64,000 bases of DNA from Sepioteuthis lessoniana (lineage: Eukaryota; Mollusca; Cephalopoda; Myopsida; Loliginidae): positions 1 to 64,000 of the forward strand of contig CAUZXS010000111.1 of the NCBI GenBank assembly GCA_963585895.1, written 5' to 3'. The position numbers were made by a program, and so were the translations under genes. The stretch's first letter is position 1; each line of letters opens with the position of its first letter. Below are positions 11,225 through 22,910 of this stretch, in pieces. The notes beneath the pieces were generated by a model. The model saw nothing but the letters and a program-made list of their open reading frames with translations, searched no databases and was not told where the DNA came from.

Positions 11225-12236
11225 AGGGATATGCAATTCTTTTATTGAAATGACTCAGATAAAATACTAGTCCATGGAATATGTCAATTTCTAGATCTCC
11301 TCTGACATAATTCCACCTAATACATTCACTGCTGCCAACCACAAGTCCTTTTTTCTAAAATGGCATCCATTCTTGCAAACCCATTGCTTCAGAATCCACC
11401 TAGAGTTTTCGATTGGGTTTAAGTCAGAAGCACTGGCTGGTCAGGTCATCTTCTGAAGTCCACAGAAGCCTAATTGTTGCTGGTACTCTGTAGTTTTATG
11501 CACTGCATACAAGAGAACATTAGCTTGCAATAATAAGATGGTTCTCCTGAAGATGATCCTTTGTTTTTTTAAAGAGGCTCTCTCAGGAAGGTTATATAAG
11601 CATCTGCAGACATTTTAATACTGGCAGACACCTTCCAAGTACCACGCATGCTACCTCCAATAATACCAGCCCAAATTATAGTACCTCCTTCTTCTTGTTA
11701 GCATCTTAAGAGTTGATAACGTTCTTGTTCATTTATGACCCATCCTCTGCTCAAACCGTCAGAGCCATCAAGGGTAGCAAGAAATTCATCTGTGAACAAA
11801 ACCTTTGAGAAGTTGACCTTCATATCATCTTTTGTCCATTTCGGTTTGGTTTGGTTTGGTTTCTTTGCTTAATGGCATATCAACCTTTGTTGGTTATTTA
11901 ATGCCAAAGCTATTCTCCTAGAAGAACAATAGTGGTACTATTTAACCCATAGCTGGGAGGATAAGGGGGTTCGTACCTTTCCCAAAGGGTATTTGTCCGA
12001 AAGTGAATGTAATAGCACGACTGGAGTTCGAACTTGCTAACTACAATTCCGCAGTTCATCGCTTTAACCATTACACCACGAGGACACCCCCTTTGTCCAT
12101 TTCAGACGCTTTTCTTCATGTATTTTGGTCACGAGTCTCAATGATATTCCAACCTTTTTCAAAATTGATATCGAGTAGTTCTAGACACATTGTTTCTTCA
12201 ATGCACCTGAAAAGTCTGGTTTGGGTTATATATATG
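11225..12236 (-). pseudogene. Tc1-like transposase relic (DD34E style), interrupted by a SINE-B
   Basis: Read on the minus strand from about 12190 down: SILKKVGISLRLVTKIHEEK, KRLKWTKDDM, KVLFTDEFLATLDGSDG, GTIIWAGIIGG, KMSADAYITFL, then DLNPIENSRWILKQWV and KKDLWLAAVNVLGGIMSEEI. FTDE carries a catalytic aspartate and DLNPIE the final glutamate of Tc1-type transposases; the second aspartate region (expected in an QDN..H motif) is degraded. Several stops and frame changes make it dead. A SINE-B copy at about 11844-12087 splits it, with TTTGTCCATTTC on both sides. TIRs were not located. Confidence 0.8.
11844..12087 (-). mobile_element. SINE-B copy inside the Tc1-like relic
   Basis: Flanked by TTTGTCCATTTC on both sides (ending about 11841 and starting about 12092). 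Transposase text KRLKWTKDDM spans the join once the SINE is removed. Confidence 0.85.
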
Positions 12237-12660
12237 TAGCAGCCACAGATCTATTTCCTCTCGCGAATCAATGCCCCCGCCAAGAGATTCGGTCACTCAC
12301 TGACCAATCACCTGGAGGAGCGCATTGATTCCTTCTCCCTTTCTAGAACTATTTTTTCTTGTCCTTTTGGTAGTCAGCTGACAACCTCAGAGAGCAACTA
12401 GCCAGCAGCCCACAAAGATCTCTCTCGTATCAACTGCTATGGATTCCACTTGGAACCCCTTCGCTGAAGAACATGCTGCTACTAGCTTCACACACTCTTC
12501 CTACAAACTCAAGGACCAACATACTGACTGGCGACACCAAAAGGGACACTTTTTCACGCTTACTCTTTTACATCCGCTACTATAATAAACCTTTCGTTGT
12601 TGTGTTTTTAAAACAAGTTTCATTATTCATTTGTGTTGCCAAATAATTTATAGTGTTAGA
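12237..12660 (+). mobile_element. Candidate solo LTR or LTR fragment (unplaced family)
   Basis: A GC-richer block beginning TGTAGCAGCCACAG directly after the Tc1-like relic and ending near a SINE-C copy. AATAAACC at about 12583 could be a polyadenylation signal. I could not find a matching target duplication or a second copy in the window, so this is a compositional call only. Confidence 0.35.
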
Positions 12661-12683
12661 GAAACTAACCATTTCCCAAATGC

Positions 12684-12930
12684 TATTGGCTAGTGGGTAG
12701 AGTGTTCGACAATGGTCTGGGAGACCTGGGTTCAATCCCAGGTCGTGTCATACCAAAGACTTTAAAAATGGTACTTGATAACTCCTTGCTTAACACTCAG
12801 CAATATAAGGTACGCATCAAAGGTAAAGTGGAGCAATCCTGGGAAAGGAGTAGTGCCCTCCCCTACACCTCGGTGTAGTAGCTATAGAAAAGGGAGCCTT
12901 CTGGTCGTCCTTGACTACTGTCGCCACTTT
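12684..12930 (+). mobile_element. SINE-C copy
   Basis: A box CTAGTGGGTAGAGTG, B box GGTTCAATCCCAGGTCG, complete body to CGTCCTTGACTACTG. Two short overlapping open frames across it are not genes. Confidence 0.8.
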
Positions 12931-13214
12931 ACTTATTTATTTATATGCTTGTATTATCAACTCCTTTAATACAAGCAGAATATGACGAAAGGTAAATTCT
13001 GAAGTTGAGTTTAGTATGTTTGCATTCAGAGTTTTTCTCCACCTAGACTTGCAGCCATACCAAATTTGGGAATTCAATCTACCCTTCTATTTACCCACAG
13101 TTGGAGGGAGAATGGTTGAATTCATACCTTTCCCCGTGGAATTAGTGTTATATGAAATGCAAATGGCGTAGTCCAGGATTTGAACCTATATATATATTTA
13201 TATAAATATATTAA

Positions 13215-14105
13215 GTTGCACTGACTGTATTGAGTCCCATATCTCTCTTGTTATCCATACCTATCCTACATTGCTCATTCCACACCTTTGTTAGGTATAT
13301 GTTGACATCACTTTCAGTAGATGAGATATTGCTGCCAAGGTATGGTGCACTCATGTATCTGTTATGATGTTACCATTTTTAGAGTCTTTTGTATGTCTCT
13401 CTTGTTACCCATACCTATCATACATTGCTCATTGTGGGTCTTCTTGTCTGCATCCTTTATTTACATAGAACTAATGTAAATCTTTGCTGATTTGTCAAGA
13501 TTGGTATGTCCATGCGTAGGAGTTCATTAGAGAATGTTTATTATGAGTTTATCCTTGCTTCTCCAGCAGTGCTCTGTATGTCTTGTTTGTCTTATTTGAA
13601 TGGTTTTTTAAGATGAGAAACAAGAGGCTCTACCATTGCTGTTTTGTTAGGGTATGTTAGATATTGAAGAAGACGAGTTGCAACTCTAGTTTTTAGGGAC
13701 CGAACATGATGGGTTAACTGCCCTTTGCCCCAGGGAGCTCTTTTTACTTTTGTTTTCATATGATAAGCAAGCAGAGTGTGAGTGGCTATGTTGGTCACAA
13801 CCACCCTATGCTTTACCAAGTCAATTCGGTTTTCTGTGTTTTTTCATAAGCTTAAGGCTAAAGCAATACATAACAGTGTGTTGCTTACAGGATTTATTCA
13901 AGACAGCACGTTGCATTCTTAAATGGCTTCCCTCTTGATTTTTCTCAATGCAATTTGTTATCATCTATATAGTGCATCCATACAGTAGTAGGAACATTGC
14001 TACAGCTTGGAAGAAATCCTATTTTATTTAATCAGATAGACTACAATTCATATGATTGATAACCTGTCAATAGTATTCAACACTTTGTTAGGCATATGTT
14101 GACTA
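13215..14105 (-). pseudogene. LINE C-terminal end fragment with internal duplications
   Basis: CTCTTGTTACCCATACC, CAGCAGTGCTCTGTATGTC and GATGAGAAACAAG match the LINE tail family. A local segment (TCACTTTCAGTAGATGAGAT, then GGTGCACTCATGTATCTG) occurs at about 13305 and again at 14565, the second copy being split off by the shortened LTR at 14106. Confidence 0.5.
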
Positions 14106-14561
14106 TGTTGGATAGCCACATAATACATAGTCTTTCTCGTTCTCCAGGGCTACTCAACTGGAGGCCCGGGAGCCCACTCTGCTGGATGCTGGCTTTCTCT
14201 ACCACATCTTGTCACCAACGGGTCTGATCTCCAAACTAACTGACTTCCTGTCTTTACCGAGTTATATAATAGTTCAATCGTCCACTCAATATCTCCCCAT
14301 AACTGGCCATCGGAATGTGTCACTTCCGCCGTCCTTGGAATGGTGTTTGATCATCATCAAGCGGAAATAACTGTCATGCAGTTCACAGGTCACTCTGTTC
14401 TGGGGCATCAGTCTGTGACTGTACCGCGGGATTTTACCTTGTCCCATATTGACAGCCAAGCCTGCCTATGCAATTTCTTCACATAACTGGCCATCGGAAT
14501 GTGTCACTTCTGCTGTCTTTGAAATGGCATGTTTGGCCAGGTTGAAGGTCAACATACAACA
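14106..14561 (-). mobile_element. Shortened solo LTR (family L1)
   Basis: Minus-strand relative of the 16131 block. It has the TCTTTCTCGTTCTCCAG, GAAATAACTGTCATGCAG and ATCGGAATGTGTCACTTCC stretches but lacks the AATAAA-containing end. It interrupts a LINE-derived sequence: the host text on the two sides matches one continuous stretch at about 13293-13385. A part of the element (the CATAACTGGCCATCGGAATG segment) occurs twice inside it. Confidence 0.65.
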
Positions 14562-14624
14562 ACATCACTTTCAGTAGATGAGATGTTGCTGCCACAGTAT
14601 GGTGCACTCATGTATCTGTTATGA

Positions 14625-14990
14625 TGTTACCATTTTTAGAGTCTTTGGTATGACTCGACCTGGGGTTAAACCCTGATCTCCTGGAACATTGGCAAACACT
14701 CTACCTACTATGCCAATAGGCCGGTTAATAAGTAAGTCAGGTGACCACAGTCAAGGGTGACCTGAAGGCTCCCTTTTCAGTATCTACTACATCAAGGTGT
14801 AAGGAAGGGTACTACTTCTTTTCTTGGATTGCTCCACTTATTCTTGATCCATACCTTATAATGCTGAGTGCTAAGCAAGGAGACACTAAGTACCATTCTT
14901 AGAGTATTTGGTATGATTCGACCTGAGATTGAACCCTGGTCTCCTGTACTATTGGTGAACACTCCTATGTTTATGCCAATACTATAACAT
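14625..14990 (-). mobile_element. SINE-C copies, one head fragment and one near-complete
   Basis: A head fragment at 14625-14725 (GTATGACTCGACCTGGGG, CCAATAGGCCGG) adjoins a nearly full minus-strand copy at 14745-14990. Confidence 0.7.
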
Positions 14991-15067
14991 TCCTAAACAT
15001 ATAACTGATTAAAACACTCCTGAAATTCTGATCGAAAACATGTAGAAAAACAGCAAACCAGTCAGCT

Positions 15068-15490
15068 GGGGCTGTAGAATACACTGACTGCACTTCTGCA
15101 GAGGCGTAAGAAATGAGTGTCCTGAATATGATACTAAACAATCTGATGGTCAGGCTCCAGCAATGCTGGAGGTTTGGGGAATGCAGAGTACCCCATTATT
15201 GCCATTGCTCCCAGATCCACTGTGACCCAAAATGGTAGGATCTAATAGGGTCTTATCTATGGGTCAAATAGAACAGTTTGAAATTTAAACTGTGTGCAAA
15301 CAAATGACTTTTGCTAAATTGAATTGTTGAAATAGAACTGTTTGAACCTTTAACTGTGTTTTTAACTAATATATTTAACTGTGTTGACAAATCATATATT
15401 TAAAATCATAGAGACTAAAACATATGTAAAAACAGGATTTGGCATTGAATAACCAAAAATGGTTGATATGCCTTAAAATCAAACTAAACT
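15068..15490 (+). repeat. R1 copy
   Basis: GGGGCTGTAGAATACACTGAC through AACCAAAAATGGTTGATATG. Further copies: 1040-1510, 9645-11045 (split by an LTR and a SINE), 34083-34400, 35125-35860 (split by a SINE). Confidence 0.75.
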
Positions 15491-15799
15491 TATCAGAATA
15501 ACAGTAAACCAAACCTCAAAATGTGATTTCTATATTAAAGTTGGTAATTACACTTCTACATTAAAATTGGTAATGACATTTCAACTCTTAGAGTAAGCAT
15601 TTTAATTCAATCAAATTTATGTATAAGCAGCTAAATTTAATGACACAGACTAAGTTTGATTGCTCAACGGAAATGATGTATAAGTGCTTCCCTTAATGGT
15701 ACAAGTGGTTAACCGACAGCAAAAATATAATCCCACCAAGCTATTCAAACAATAAAAGACTAACCTTCTCAACATATATATATCCTTTGATTGAGCAAC

Positions 15800-18700
15800 A
15801 TGACAACACTCTTCTGATGTATATTAAAAATGAATTTAAGATACTAGTCTAGAATGACCCCGCAGTATCTTTACTTATTCATTAAATTCACCTGAAACCT
15901 TATTTTCCTTATAAGAGAGGTAATATCATTGGCTTATCTGACAACAGCAATGAAGCTCCAACAAGTTCTTTTCCTTTTATGGTTAGCAGTATATTCTCAC
16001 AATATAAGGATATTGTGCATGTTATGCCAACTAAATGTCTTAAAACTCAGAATCTATTTGACATAGTTAAATATATAATAATTGGGTTAGAGGAGATTGG
16101 CTTTCAAGTATCAATCATAACAGATAATAATGTTATATTCTCATATGCCGTATCATAACGACACAATAATAAACAGACGCAGGAAGACTTCTTTAACAAA
16201 ATATTTACCTCTCACTTTATTGCAAGGGTTTGAAAAGGTTATTCAAGGTTTGCGTGTGAGAGGGAGCTGGAGATCGAACATAAACGGTAATATTTTGACC
16301 CCCACTCTTATGGCTGTCAACGTTGTGTCTTTCTCGTTCTCCAGATGCTCAACTGGAGGCCCTGGGGTCCATTCTGCTGGGTGCTGGCTTTCTTTACTGC
16401 ATCTTAGCAACTTCTCTGGTCCCCAAACTCCATTGGAGTTCCCGAGGGCCCCCTCGGCCGGGTGTGGCTTTCCTTATCACATCTTGTCTAGAACTCCCTC
16501 TCCAACTGTAACTGCAACTCATCAGGGGCCCCAAAGGCCCCTTCGGCCTAATGTGGCTTTACCTACCACACCTTGTCTATCTCTGTCTCCAACTCTAACT
16601 GCAACTCCCACTTGAACTTTGGAATGGCATGATTGATCGTCATCCAGCGGAAATAACTGTCATGCAGTTCACAGGTCACTCTCTTCCGGTGCATCAGTCT
16701 ATGAGTGTATCATGGGCTTTACCTTGTGCCATTTCATCAGCCAAATCCACCCACGCGATCTCTTTCGATTTCTGGCCATTGGAATGTGTCACTTCCTTCC
16801 AGGGCATCACCTTGAATGGCATTTTTGGCCGGGTCGAAGGTCAAAATATAACAATAATGCTCTAAATAAAAAAGCTATATCTTTCTTTTGTTGTCCACCA
16901 AAGCTTTCTATTGTATATCCGCACCTAGTTATGTAGTCTTGACCATTTTTCTTCCAATTTGATTCAGTTGATATTAGAAACAATTGGCTTGGTCAAAGAG
17001 ATGCAAGTAAATGCATGCTGATCCCAAAACTTTGTCATAATAGTTAATTAGATAGTATCCAAAGTGCCTCATTTTGTACCTAACAAAAATTTCATGCCCT
17101 GGAGTCTTAGTCAATTTTGAAATATTGTGATAAATTGACCTCAAAGGCAAAATACTAATTTAGTTCGGCAAATTTTTAATGAGTGCACTATTCAGGGATT
17201 ATTGACCTTAGGAAAATAGAAATTTTTGCCTCATTTAGCAAAAGTGGCAGAACTTATAAATATATTTCATACTATAGGAATTTAGAGGGAATAAAATTTG
17301 TCATGAAGTGAATATTTAAGTGATAAAATTTGCAATATAAAAGAATTTGGCGGATAAAATTTGTAGGAAAGTGTGTGACACTAAAGCCAAGTTAACTGGG
17401 TGATGTTTTTAGGGGCTTTCGTGTGTAATATTAAATGGTAAGTTCAAACAGTAAGTTCCACTGCTTTCTAGTTTGGATACAGATTCGGAAAGATAATACA
17501 GACAATAAAGTTTTTAAAAAGGAATTTTATACAAAAGAAACAAGAAAGAAAGGGATAGAAAAGATAAAGTGTTGCAAATCTTAGTGCAATTTGCTGGAAC
17601 TTATCTGAGAGAGTGTCCGGGAAACAAAGTTCTGTGAATTTGAGTATTTTTCTTTTCTTTTTTTGTTTGTCAAAATGTTTCGGAGTTCATTAAATTGTGA
17701 GTCTTCTTTAAAGTTCTTTACAGCAGAATTCTCGGTTGAATTTTCTTTCAGTGGTTTAACTTGGTAGAATTTGATTAGTTGACTTTTGTTTAATTTTACT
17801 TTTATTTCTTGGGAAACTCCATTCAAGAAGTGAGTGATGAAACCCATCTGCTGGCTAGTTTTTCCTGCCTTCAGTTTGATCCTTGAATTTGTACTGCATG
17901 TAGCCAGCTTGATTTTTTCTAAGAAATGAATTTTTATAATACTTGGTGGATAATACTAAATGTAAAAACACCATGTAATGGTTGTCAGCTTAGTAATAAA
18001 TACTGTAATCCACTTGGAGTAAATGAAGAAATTCTGTATTTCTTTCTGTATTCTGGGACTGGTTAGAATCTTGGAATAGCTTTTCTGGAAGAAATAGCCC
18101 AATAACAAAGGAAACCTTCATTGCTTTACATCATACAACCTATGTATTTTGAGAATTGACCAAATATTGACTTTAAGACAAGGTTTGGTTTGCACATCAA
18201 CTTACTGAGGATCAGTATAATATCTTGATCTGACTAGTGTTTGCGCGTAAAAAAAATCAGAATGCTATCAGTTTTAAAATTGACCTTACCAATTAATCAA
18301 CTATACATTAAAATTGATTTGAAGAATTTATGAGAACCAAACTGGGATGAAGTGACAGAAGGGCAAAAGTTAGATGTGCATAAATTTAAAATTAATATTA
18401 AAGAGGATAATGTTAATAAATGCTGAGAAGACCTTCCTGTTATATTATATTTAGCAGGTTATATTATATTTAGCAGGTTATCGCCATTATACAGTTTTTA
18501 AGAAAATTAAAAGCCTAGTTGCAAAGATTTAATATCTGAAAGAGATAATGAGGAAGAAATACCTGAAATAAACAGTTATTTTCAGTGGATTAACAGACGT
18601 TCTCTCTTCTATTCTAATGATACAGCTATATATTATGTTCTTTATATTTATATAGTCATTGGTAAACTGATAAAAGATTATTCTTTTCTTCATTCAGAAA

Positions 18701-18805
18701 ATCAAAGGAAGTTAGCCATATACATGACATTAAATGTTTTGGCAGAAAATAAGCTTCTTTTTAATGTTGACAATTATGAAGAGAATAAGAGTGTAGGGCA
18801 CTAAC
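15800..18805 (+). pseudogene. P-element / THAP9-like transposase relic, broken and interrupted by a solo LTR
   Basis: A decayed transposase reads along the + strand in pieces. Around 15875-16130 the frame gives IHLKPYFPYKRGNIIGLSD, PFMVSSIFSQYKDIV, then GLEEIGFQVSIITDNN, the RNase H-like core style of THAP-associated P transposases. A 723-bp LTR then intervenes. From 16858 the same frame resumes (ALNKKAISFFCCPPK, then FFFQFDSVDIRNNWL) with two stops near 16935. Further pieces follow: FHALES near 17095, SPITKETFIALHHTTYVF near 18090, EDQYNILI near 18207, LPVILYLAGY near 18440, and an 88-residue open stretch (18538-18803) with EIPEINSYFQWINRRSLFY and SENQRKLAI. The order is that of the family. 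The expected acidic pair at the start of the core reads His-stop here. Dead copy; family assignment is from memory of the protein style. Confidence 0.75.
16131..16853 (-). mobile_element. Solo LTR (family L1), inserted in the transposase relic
   Basis: The 723-bp block starts TGTTATATTC and ends AAATATAACA, and is flanked on both sides by ATAA (16127-16130 and 16854-16857), a 4-bp target duplication. Removing the block and one ATAA restores the transposase reading frame across the junction, which is strong evidence for its exact borders. Read on the minus strand it contains AATAAA-like polyadenylation sequence, so it is antisense to the window. Related copies lie at 9711-10403, 32496-33232 and, shortened, 14106-14561. 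No internal retroelement coding region is seen. Confidence 0.85.
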
Positions 18806-19265
18806 GCTAATGAATAAAAAGACAATATCAACAATAGTGTTACAAAAATAAAGAAATTTATTTCTTTGTTGGGAGCTGAAATGTAGAAGGGTATACAGTG
18901 ATTCAATTCGTGTATCAGGTCAAGACCACAGAAACCTGTTCTGAGTCCAGCATGGATAAGATCTTTATCCAACTTAAAGTAGTAACATGACACCGGGTTG
19001 GCGTGAGTAACTGATCGAGTTGTCTGGAATATTGTGTGTTTTTATAACATTAAGAAGGATCCCCTGCGCAAGACTCTTTGGGCGTGTATTTTAGAGACCT
19101 ATTGGTCCTAAAAACCATTTTAAATTGTTTATTTTTTAAACATCTGCATGGGCGTTAGTTGGATATCTTTGCACCAATTTTGATTCGTTTTTTCCAGAAA
19201 ATTCTATGGACAAGGAAACTGCATCATTTCCTATAAATGTATAAAAAAATAGAAAGAATATTTGT
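18806..19265 (-). mobile_element. Mariner-like non-autonomous repeat, second of an opposing pair
   Basis: The reverse complement matches 45930-46470: ATTGTGTGTTTTTATAAC, CAAGACTCTTTGGGCG, GGATAAGATCTTTATCC and GAAATTTATTTCTTTGTT are shared. It abuts the end of the P-like transposase relic at 18803. No terminus equivalent to the one at 45905 is seen at its far end, so it is truncated. Confidence 0.6.
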
Positions 19266-19269
19266 CTGG

Positions 19270-19464
19270 AGCTCTAAAAATGCTCTCTAAGTAATTTTTG
19301 TTCTGGGAAAAATAATATTACGAGTTATGAGTTAAGCAAAAAAAAAAAAATAAAATAAAAGAAAACTTCAAACATTCAGCTAAATTTTCTATCTGTAACT
19401 TATCTTTTTATAAGAATTATTTGATTTTTAAATCTATTTGTCTGTATCTAATTTATTTTTTTCT

Positions 19465-19503
<39 letters not shown>

Positions 19504-19656
19504 TATTATTTGGTCCAGTGAAACCAGAGTTGGGAGTAATTCCATCAGGACAAAAAAACATTCAACAGTGAACATTTAAATTTTCCTGGTAAAGAGCTCA
19601 ATGCAACTGACATTACAGAGCAATAATTTCTTTAAGAAAAAACAAAAACCAGTCAC

Positions 19657-19693
<37 letters not shown>

Positions 19694-20620
19694 CTCATTT
19701 ACTTGTTATTAGTTTATTTAATTATTGTTTGTATGTTCCCTTATTCATAATTCAGTTATTGCTGTATTTGAATAAAAATCATTTTGATAAGTATTTAATA
19801 ATATTTTAACTTTGTGGAATAATTATTAGAATTAAAATAAAATCATGCAAATTAAAACCATGGTGATAATGATCTAAAAAGATTATTTTCAAATTTGAAA
19901 CAATTAAAATAATGAATGAATTCCAGTCTTTGAAATTTAATGAAATCTAACAGGATGCTTAGTTTATTTAATTTAACACGGCATTCAGCAACATTAATTT
20001 AAAAAAAAAACTAATACTGAATCAGATTTTGTATAAAATCCAATCCTATTTCTTTATTAAATGTAATTTCAAAAAGTTCACTAAAACTTCATTCACTACT
20101 TTTGAGATGTCGTGTCATGTTCAAGCTGGCCTTCTCTTTTAATGGTCTCAATCTGATACAGTGATGTAGGTCACGTAACCACTTTGATTACCTGGTCACA
20201 GACTGCTCAGCTATCAGGATTCTATCTTCAAGCATTTTGGGTCACCGTCCACAGGCAACAGGTGGCCTCATTGGAAAGACCAAGTTGACAGAGCCGTCTA
20301 GGTCTTTTTATAAAAAAATGTAGTAAATTTATTACTAGCAGAATTGACTAAGAGTTCAAGAAAGGGTTGGTTTGTTGGTCAGTATTATGGCATATGAACC
20401 CTTGTTTGGCTATTTTATGCTGAAATCAGTTTATCAATTATGATTTCCAATTATATACAGTACAAAAATATATCTGTATAATCATTTTAGGCAAATAAAT
20501 ACTTCATACTTGTATGGTAGTGGAAAAATATTATTTGGAGACGTTTCAATGAAGTAACATGGCCGACTCATGAATGTGAATATTTGCACAAACACACACA
20601 CACACACACACGTGCTTTGC
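19270..20620. other. AT-rich sequence, no gene seen
   Basis: TA tracts at 19465 and 19659 and runs of A. A slightly GC-richer piece at 20100-20330 (GGTCACGTAACCACTTTG, CAACAGGTGGCCTCATTGG) is not recognised. No open frame of interest. Confidence 0.6.
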
Positions 20621-20636
20621 AAATATGGCCATACAT

Positions 20637-20934
20637 ATGGTGGAGGTGCCCATGGTGTAATGGTTATCGTCATAGGAAATGGACACAGCGACACGAGTTC
20701 AAATCCTGGACGAGACTGATTGCATTTCACATAGCACTAATACCCTTGGGAAAGGTATGAATTCAATTATTCTCCCTCCAGCTATGGATAAATAGTAGGG
20801 CAGACTGGGTTCTTCAGCCTTGGTGAGGCAACTAGTCTAGGAGAAGGAAAACTCAGAATTCAAACCTGTTAAACTCTGCTTAAAAATTGACCTTGTGTCA
20901 TATCCTGCCCGAGCGGAGGGGTTGGGTAAATATG
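20637..20934 (+). mobile_element. SINE-A copy with 15-bp target duplication
   Basis: A tRNA-derived head (GTGTAATGGTTATCGTC as A box, GAGTTCAAATCC as B box) is followed by a body with CCCTTGGGAAAGGTATGAA, CAACTAGTCTAGGAGAAGG and the tail TCCTGCCCGAGCGGAGGGG. Flanked by AATATGGCCATACAT at 20622-20636 and 20935-20949. This is the reference copy for the family. Confidence 0.9.
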
Positions 20935-21113
20935 AATATGGCCATACATCATGCATGTAGAAGTTACATCAGTGGGAACCAATAGCAGGATGGCAGTTGT
21001 GCTAGCTCAGACTCTAGTCGCCAAGTGGACACCATGCTGTATGCACCAATGCTCCAGTCGATCTCATCTAATACTGACCTCAGCCAACACAATGATACTT
21101 AGTTACAATATCA

Positions 21114-21410
21114 TATTTACCAACCCCTCTGCTCGGGCAGGATATGACACAAGGTCAAATTTTTTAAGTGGAAGTTAACAGGTTTGAATTCAGAGTTTTC
21201 CTTCTCCTAGACTAGTTGCCTCACCAAAGCTGAAGAACCCAGTCTGTCTTACTATTTGCCCATAGCTGGAGGGAGAATAATTGGGTTCATACCTTTCCCA
21301 AGGGTATTAGTGCTATGTGAAATGCAATCATTCTCGTCCAGGATTTGAACTTGTGTTGCCGTGTCCATTTCCTACGACGATAACCATTACACCATGGGCA
21401 CCTCAACTTC
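21114..21410 (-). mobile_element. SINE-A copy with 19-bp target duplication
   Basis: Full copy on the minus strand, flanked exactly by ATACTTAGTTACAATATCA at 21095-21113 and 21411-21429. It lies 180 bases from the + copy at 20637, so the two form a tail-to-tail inverted pair. Confidence 0.9.
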
Positions 21411-21649
21411 ATACTTAGTTACAATATCAATGTTTTAAGAAACATTGTCTTTATGTATATTAAGATCATTTTTAAACATTATCTCAAACAGATAAATTTG
21501 ATCTTCAGATGGGACATTAACAGACATGACCAGCTTGGGTGAGAGTAGACCTTAGAGTAATGACATGAAAGGAGTGAGTCCATATTCTCCAGAGTTCCAG
21601 AAGTAGAGTTTTGCCATTAGATTCTAAAAAGGAGATTATGAAAAAAATA

Positions 21650-21885
21650 ATATTAAGTCTGTTCGCCAATGGTCCGAGAGACCGCAGTTCATACCAAAGA
21701 CTCAAAAAATGGTACTTGATACTGTCTTGCTTAACACTCAGCATTATAAGCTGTATATCAAGGGTAAAGTGGAGCAATTCAGGGAATGGAATAGCACATT
21801 CCACCACACCTAGGTATAATAGCTATTGAAAAGGGAGCCTTCGGGTCACCCTCGACTTTGGGAGACAACTTTACTTTTTACTTTT
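21650..21885 (+). mobile_element. SINE-C copy
   Basis: GTCCGAGAGACCGCAGTTC through GGAGCCTTCGGGTCACCC. The B box is damaged. Confidence 0.75.
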
Positions 21886-22199
21886 ATATATAAAGTAAAG
21901 GATAGAATTACAGACAATTTATCTTTTAAGACTTTTTTTTTAATATCACAGCAAAAAATCTAGAATCTAAATTCTTGATGAACAGTTTCATGAACATGTT
22001 AATGACTTCATTGCTTCCAAGATCTTCATCCCAAGAAAATCATATATGAAGAAATCAGAGTAGTCTAAATACAGAAAAAGAAAAATCCTCCCATTTCATT
22101 TACCCTCTGACTAATTCCATATTTATTTCCATTTATTTAGACTGTTCTAATTTACATATATTTTTTGTGTGTGTGTGCATGTGAGTGTCATGAGCCCAA

Positions 22200-22525
22200 A
22201 TGTCTTCATCATGAAGGTATGCTGACAACATCCTTTGACTCTTTCTCGCCATCCATCCCGATTGCCCGATCACTTGAGATAAGTCATCTAAACAGCTTTC
22301 AGTATCCGCACAGAGCTGATGAATCTAAGTTTTTGATGGTAGACTTAGACTGATGTGTCTAAGTGTAAGAATCTCTTATGAGCTTGTCTTTACTCCACCA
22401 GCAGTGTCCAATATGCCTTACTCTTTTTACTTTGATGATTTGTGAGATGGTTGGTAAGTGGCTGTATAGAGACTGTTTTGTAGGATGCACCTTCCAAGAT
22501 GGTTGATCAATCCTTTTTTTTCTGA
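22200..22525 (-). pseudogene. LINE C-terminal end fragment
   Basis: Decayed relative of 61490-61835, with CAGAGCTGATGAATCTAAG, CACCAGCAGTGTCCAATATG and GATTTGTGAGATGG stretches. No open frame remains. Confidence 0.5.
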
Positions 22526-22599
22526 TTTCAATCTGATGATAGTGTACTCTATAGGAAAATCCAAATAACAGATCTCAAGAGTTCATATATATATATATA

Positions 22600-22910
22600 T
22601 ATAGTCATCCACAGACAGATCTGTTTCGTTCTATCAGAACTCATCAGTGTGGTTAGACAGTAGCTTCCCATAGCAGGGATCGAAACCCGGTTGACTCAAA
22701 CGCCTAGGCAAAGCTTCTAACCATTCAGCCACGAGGAGACATTAGCTGCGAAGTAAATTTGAAATGGTTATGAATCACAATTGTTTACATACATCCTTTC
22801 AATGGTTGCCGAGACCTCAATTCATCTACGAAGAGGCTTGCAATGAACGCTAATGGCAACATGATTATTTCTTCACCAGAGAACTCAACCCACGAGAGTA
22901 GGGGAGTATA
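22600..22910 (-). mobile_element. SINE-E, tRNA-like head on the minus strand
   Basis: The minus strand reads GTCTCCTCGTGGCTGAATGG (A box) and GGGTTTCGATCCC (B box), the best-preserved tRNA-like promoter in the window. There is no complete cloverleaf and the sequence continues into a body, so it is a SINE and not a tRNA gene. Only one copy is seen. Confidence 0.55.

Noticed and set aside
12003..12239. 78-codon + frame as a gene
   Set aside because: It crosses the SINE-B boundary and is antisense to the Tc1-like transposase relic.
17581..17847. 88-codon minus-strand frame as a gene
   Set aside because: Lies antisense within the span of the P-like transposase relic, with low-complexity Lys/Asn/Ser content and no recognisable motif.
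20137..20330. GC-richer piece with protein-like look
   Set aside because: I tried it for coding signal on both strands and found no family resemblance or splice-bounded frame.
22600..22740. Possible tRNA gene on the minus strand
   Set aside because: The A and B boxes are good, but no full cloverleaf with an acceptor stem can be drawn and the sequence continues as a SINE body. The SINE-A, B, C and D heads were rejected as tRNA genes for the same reason.
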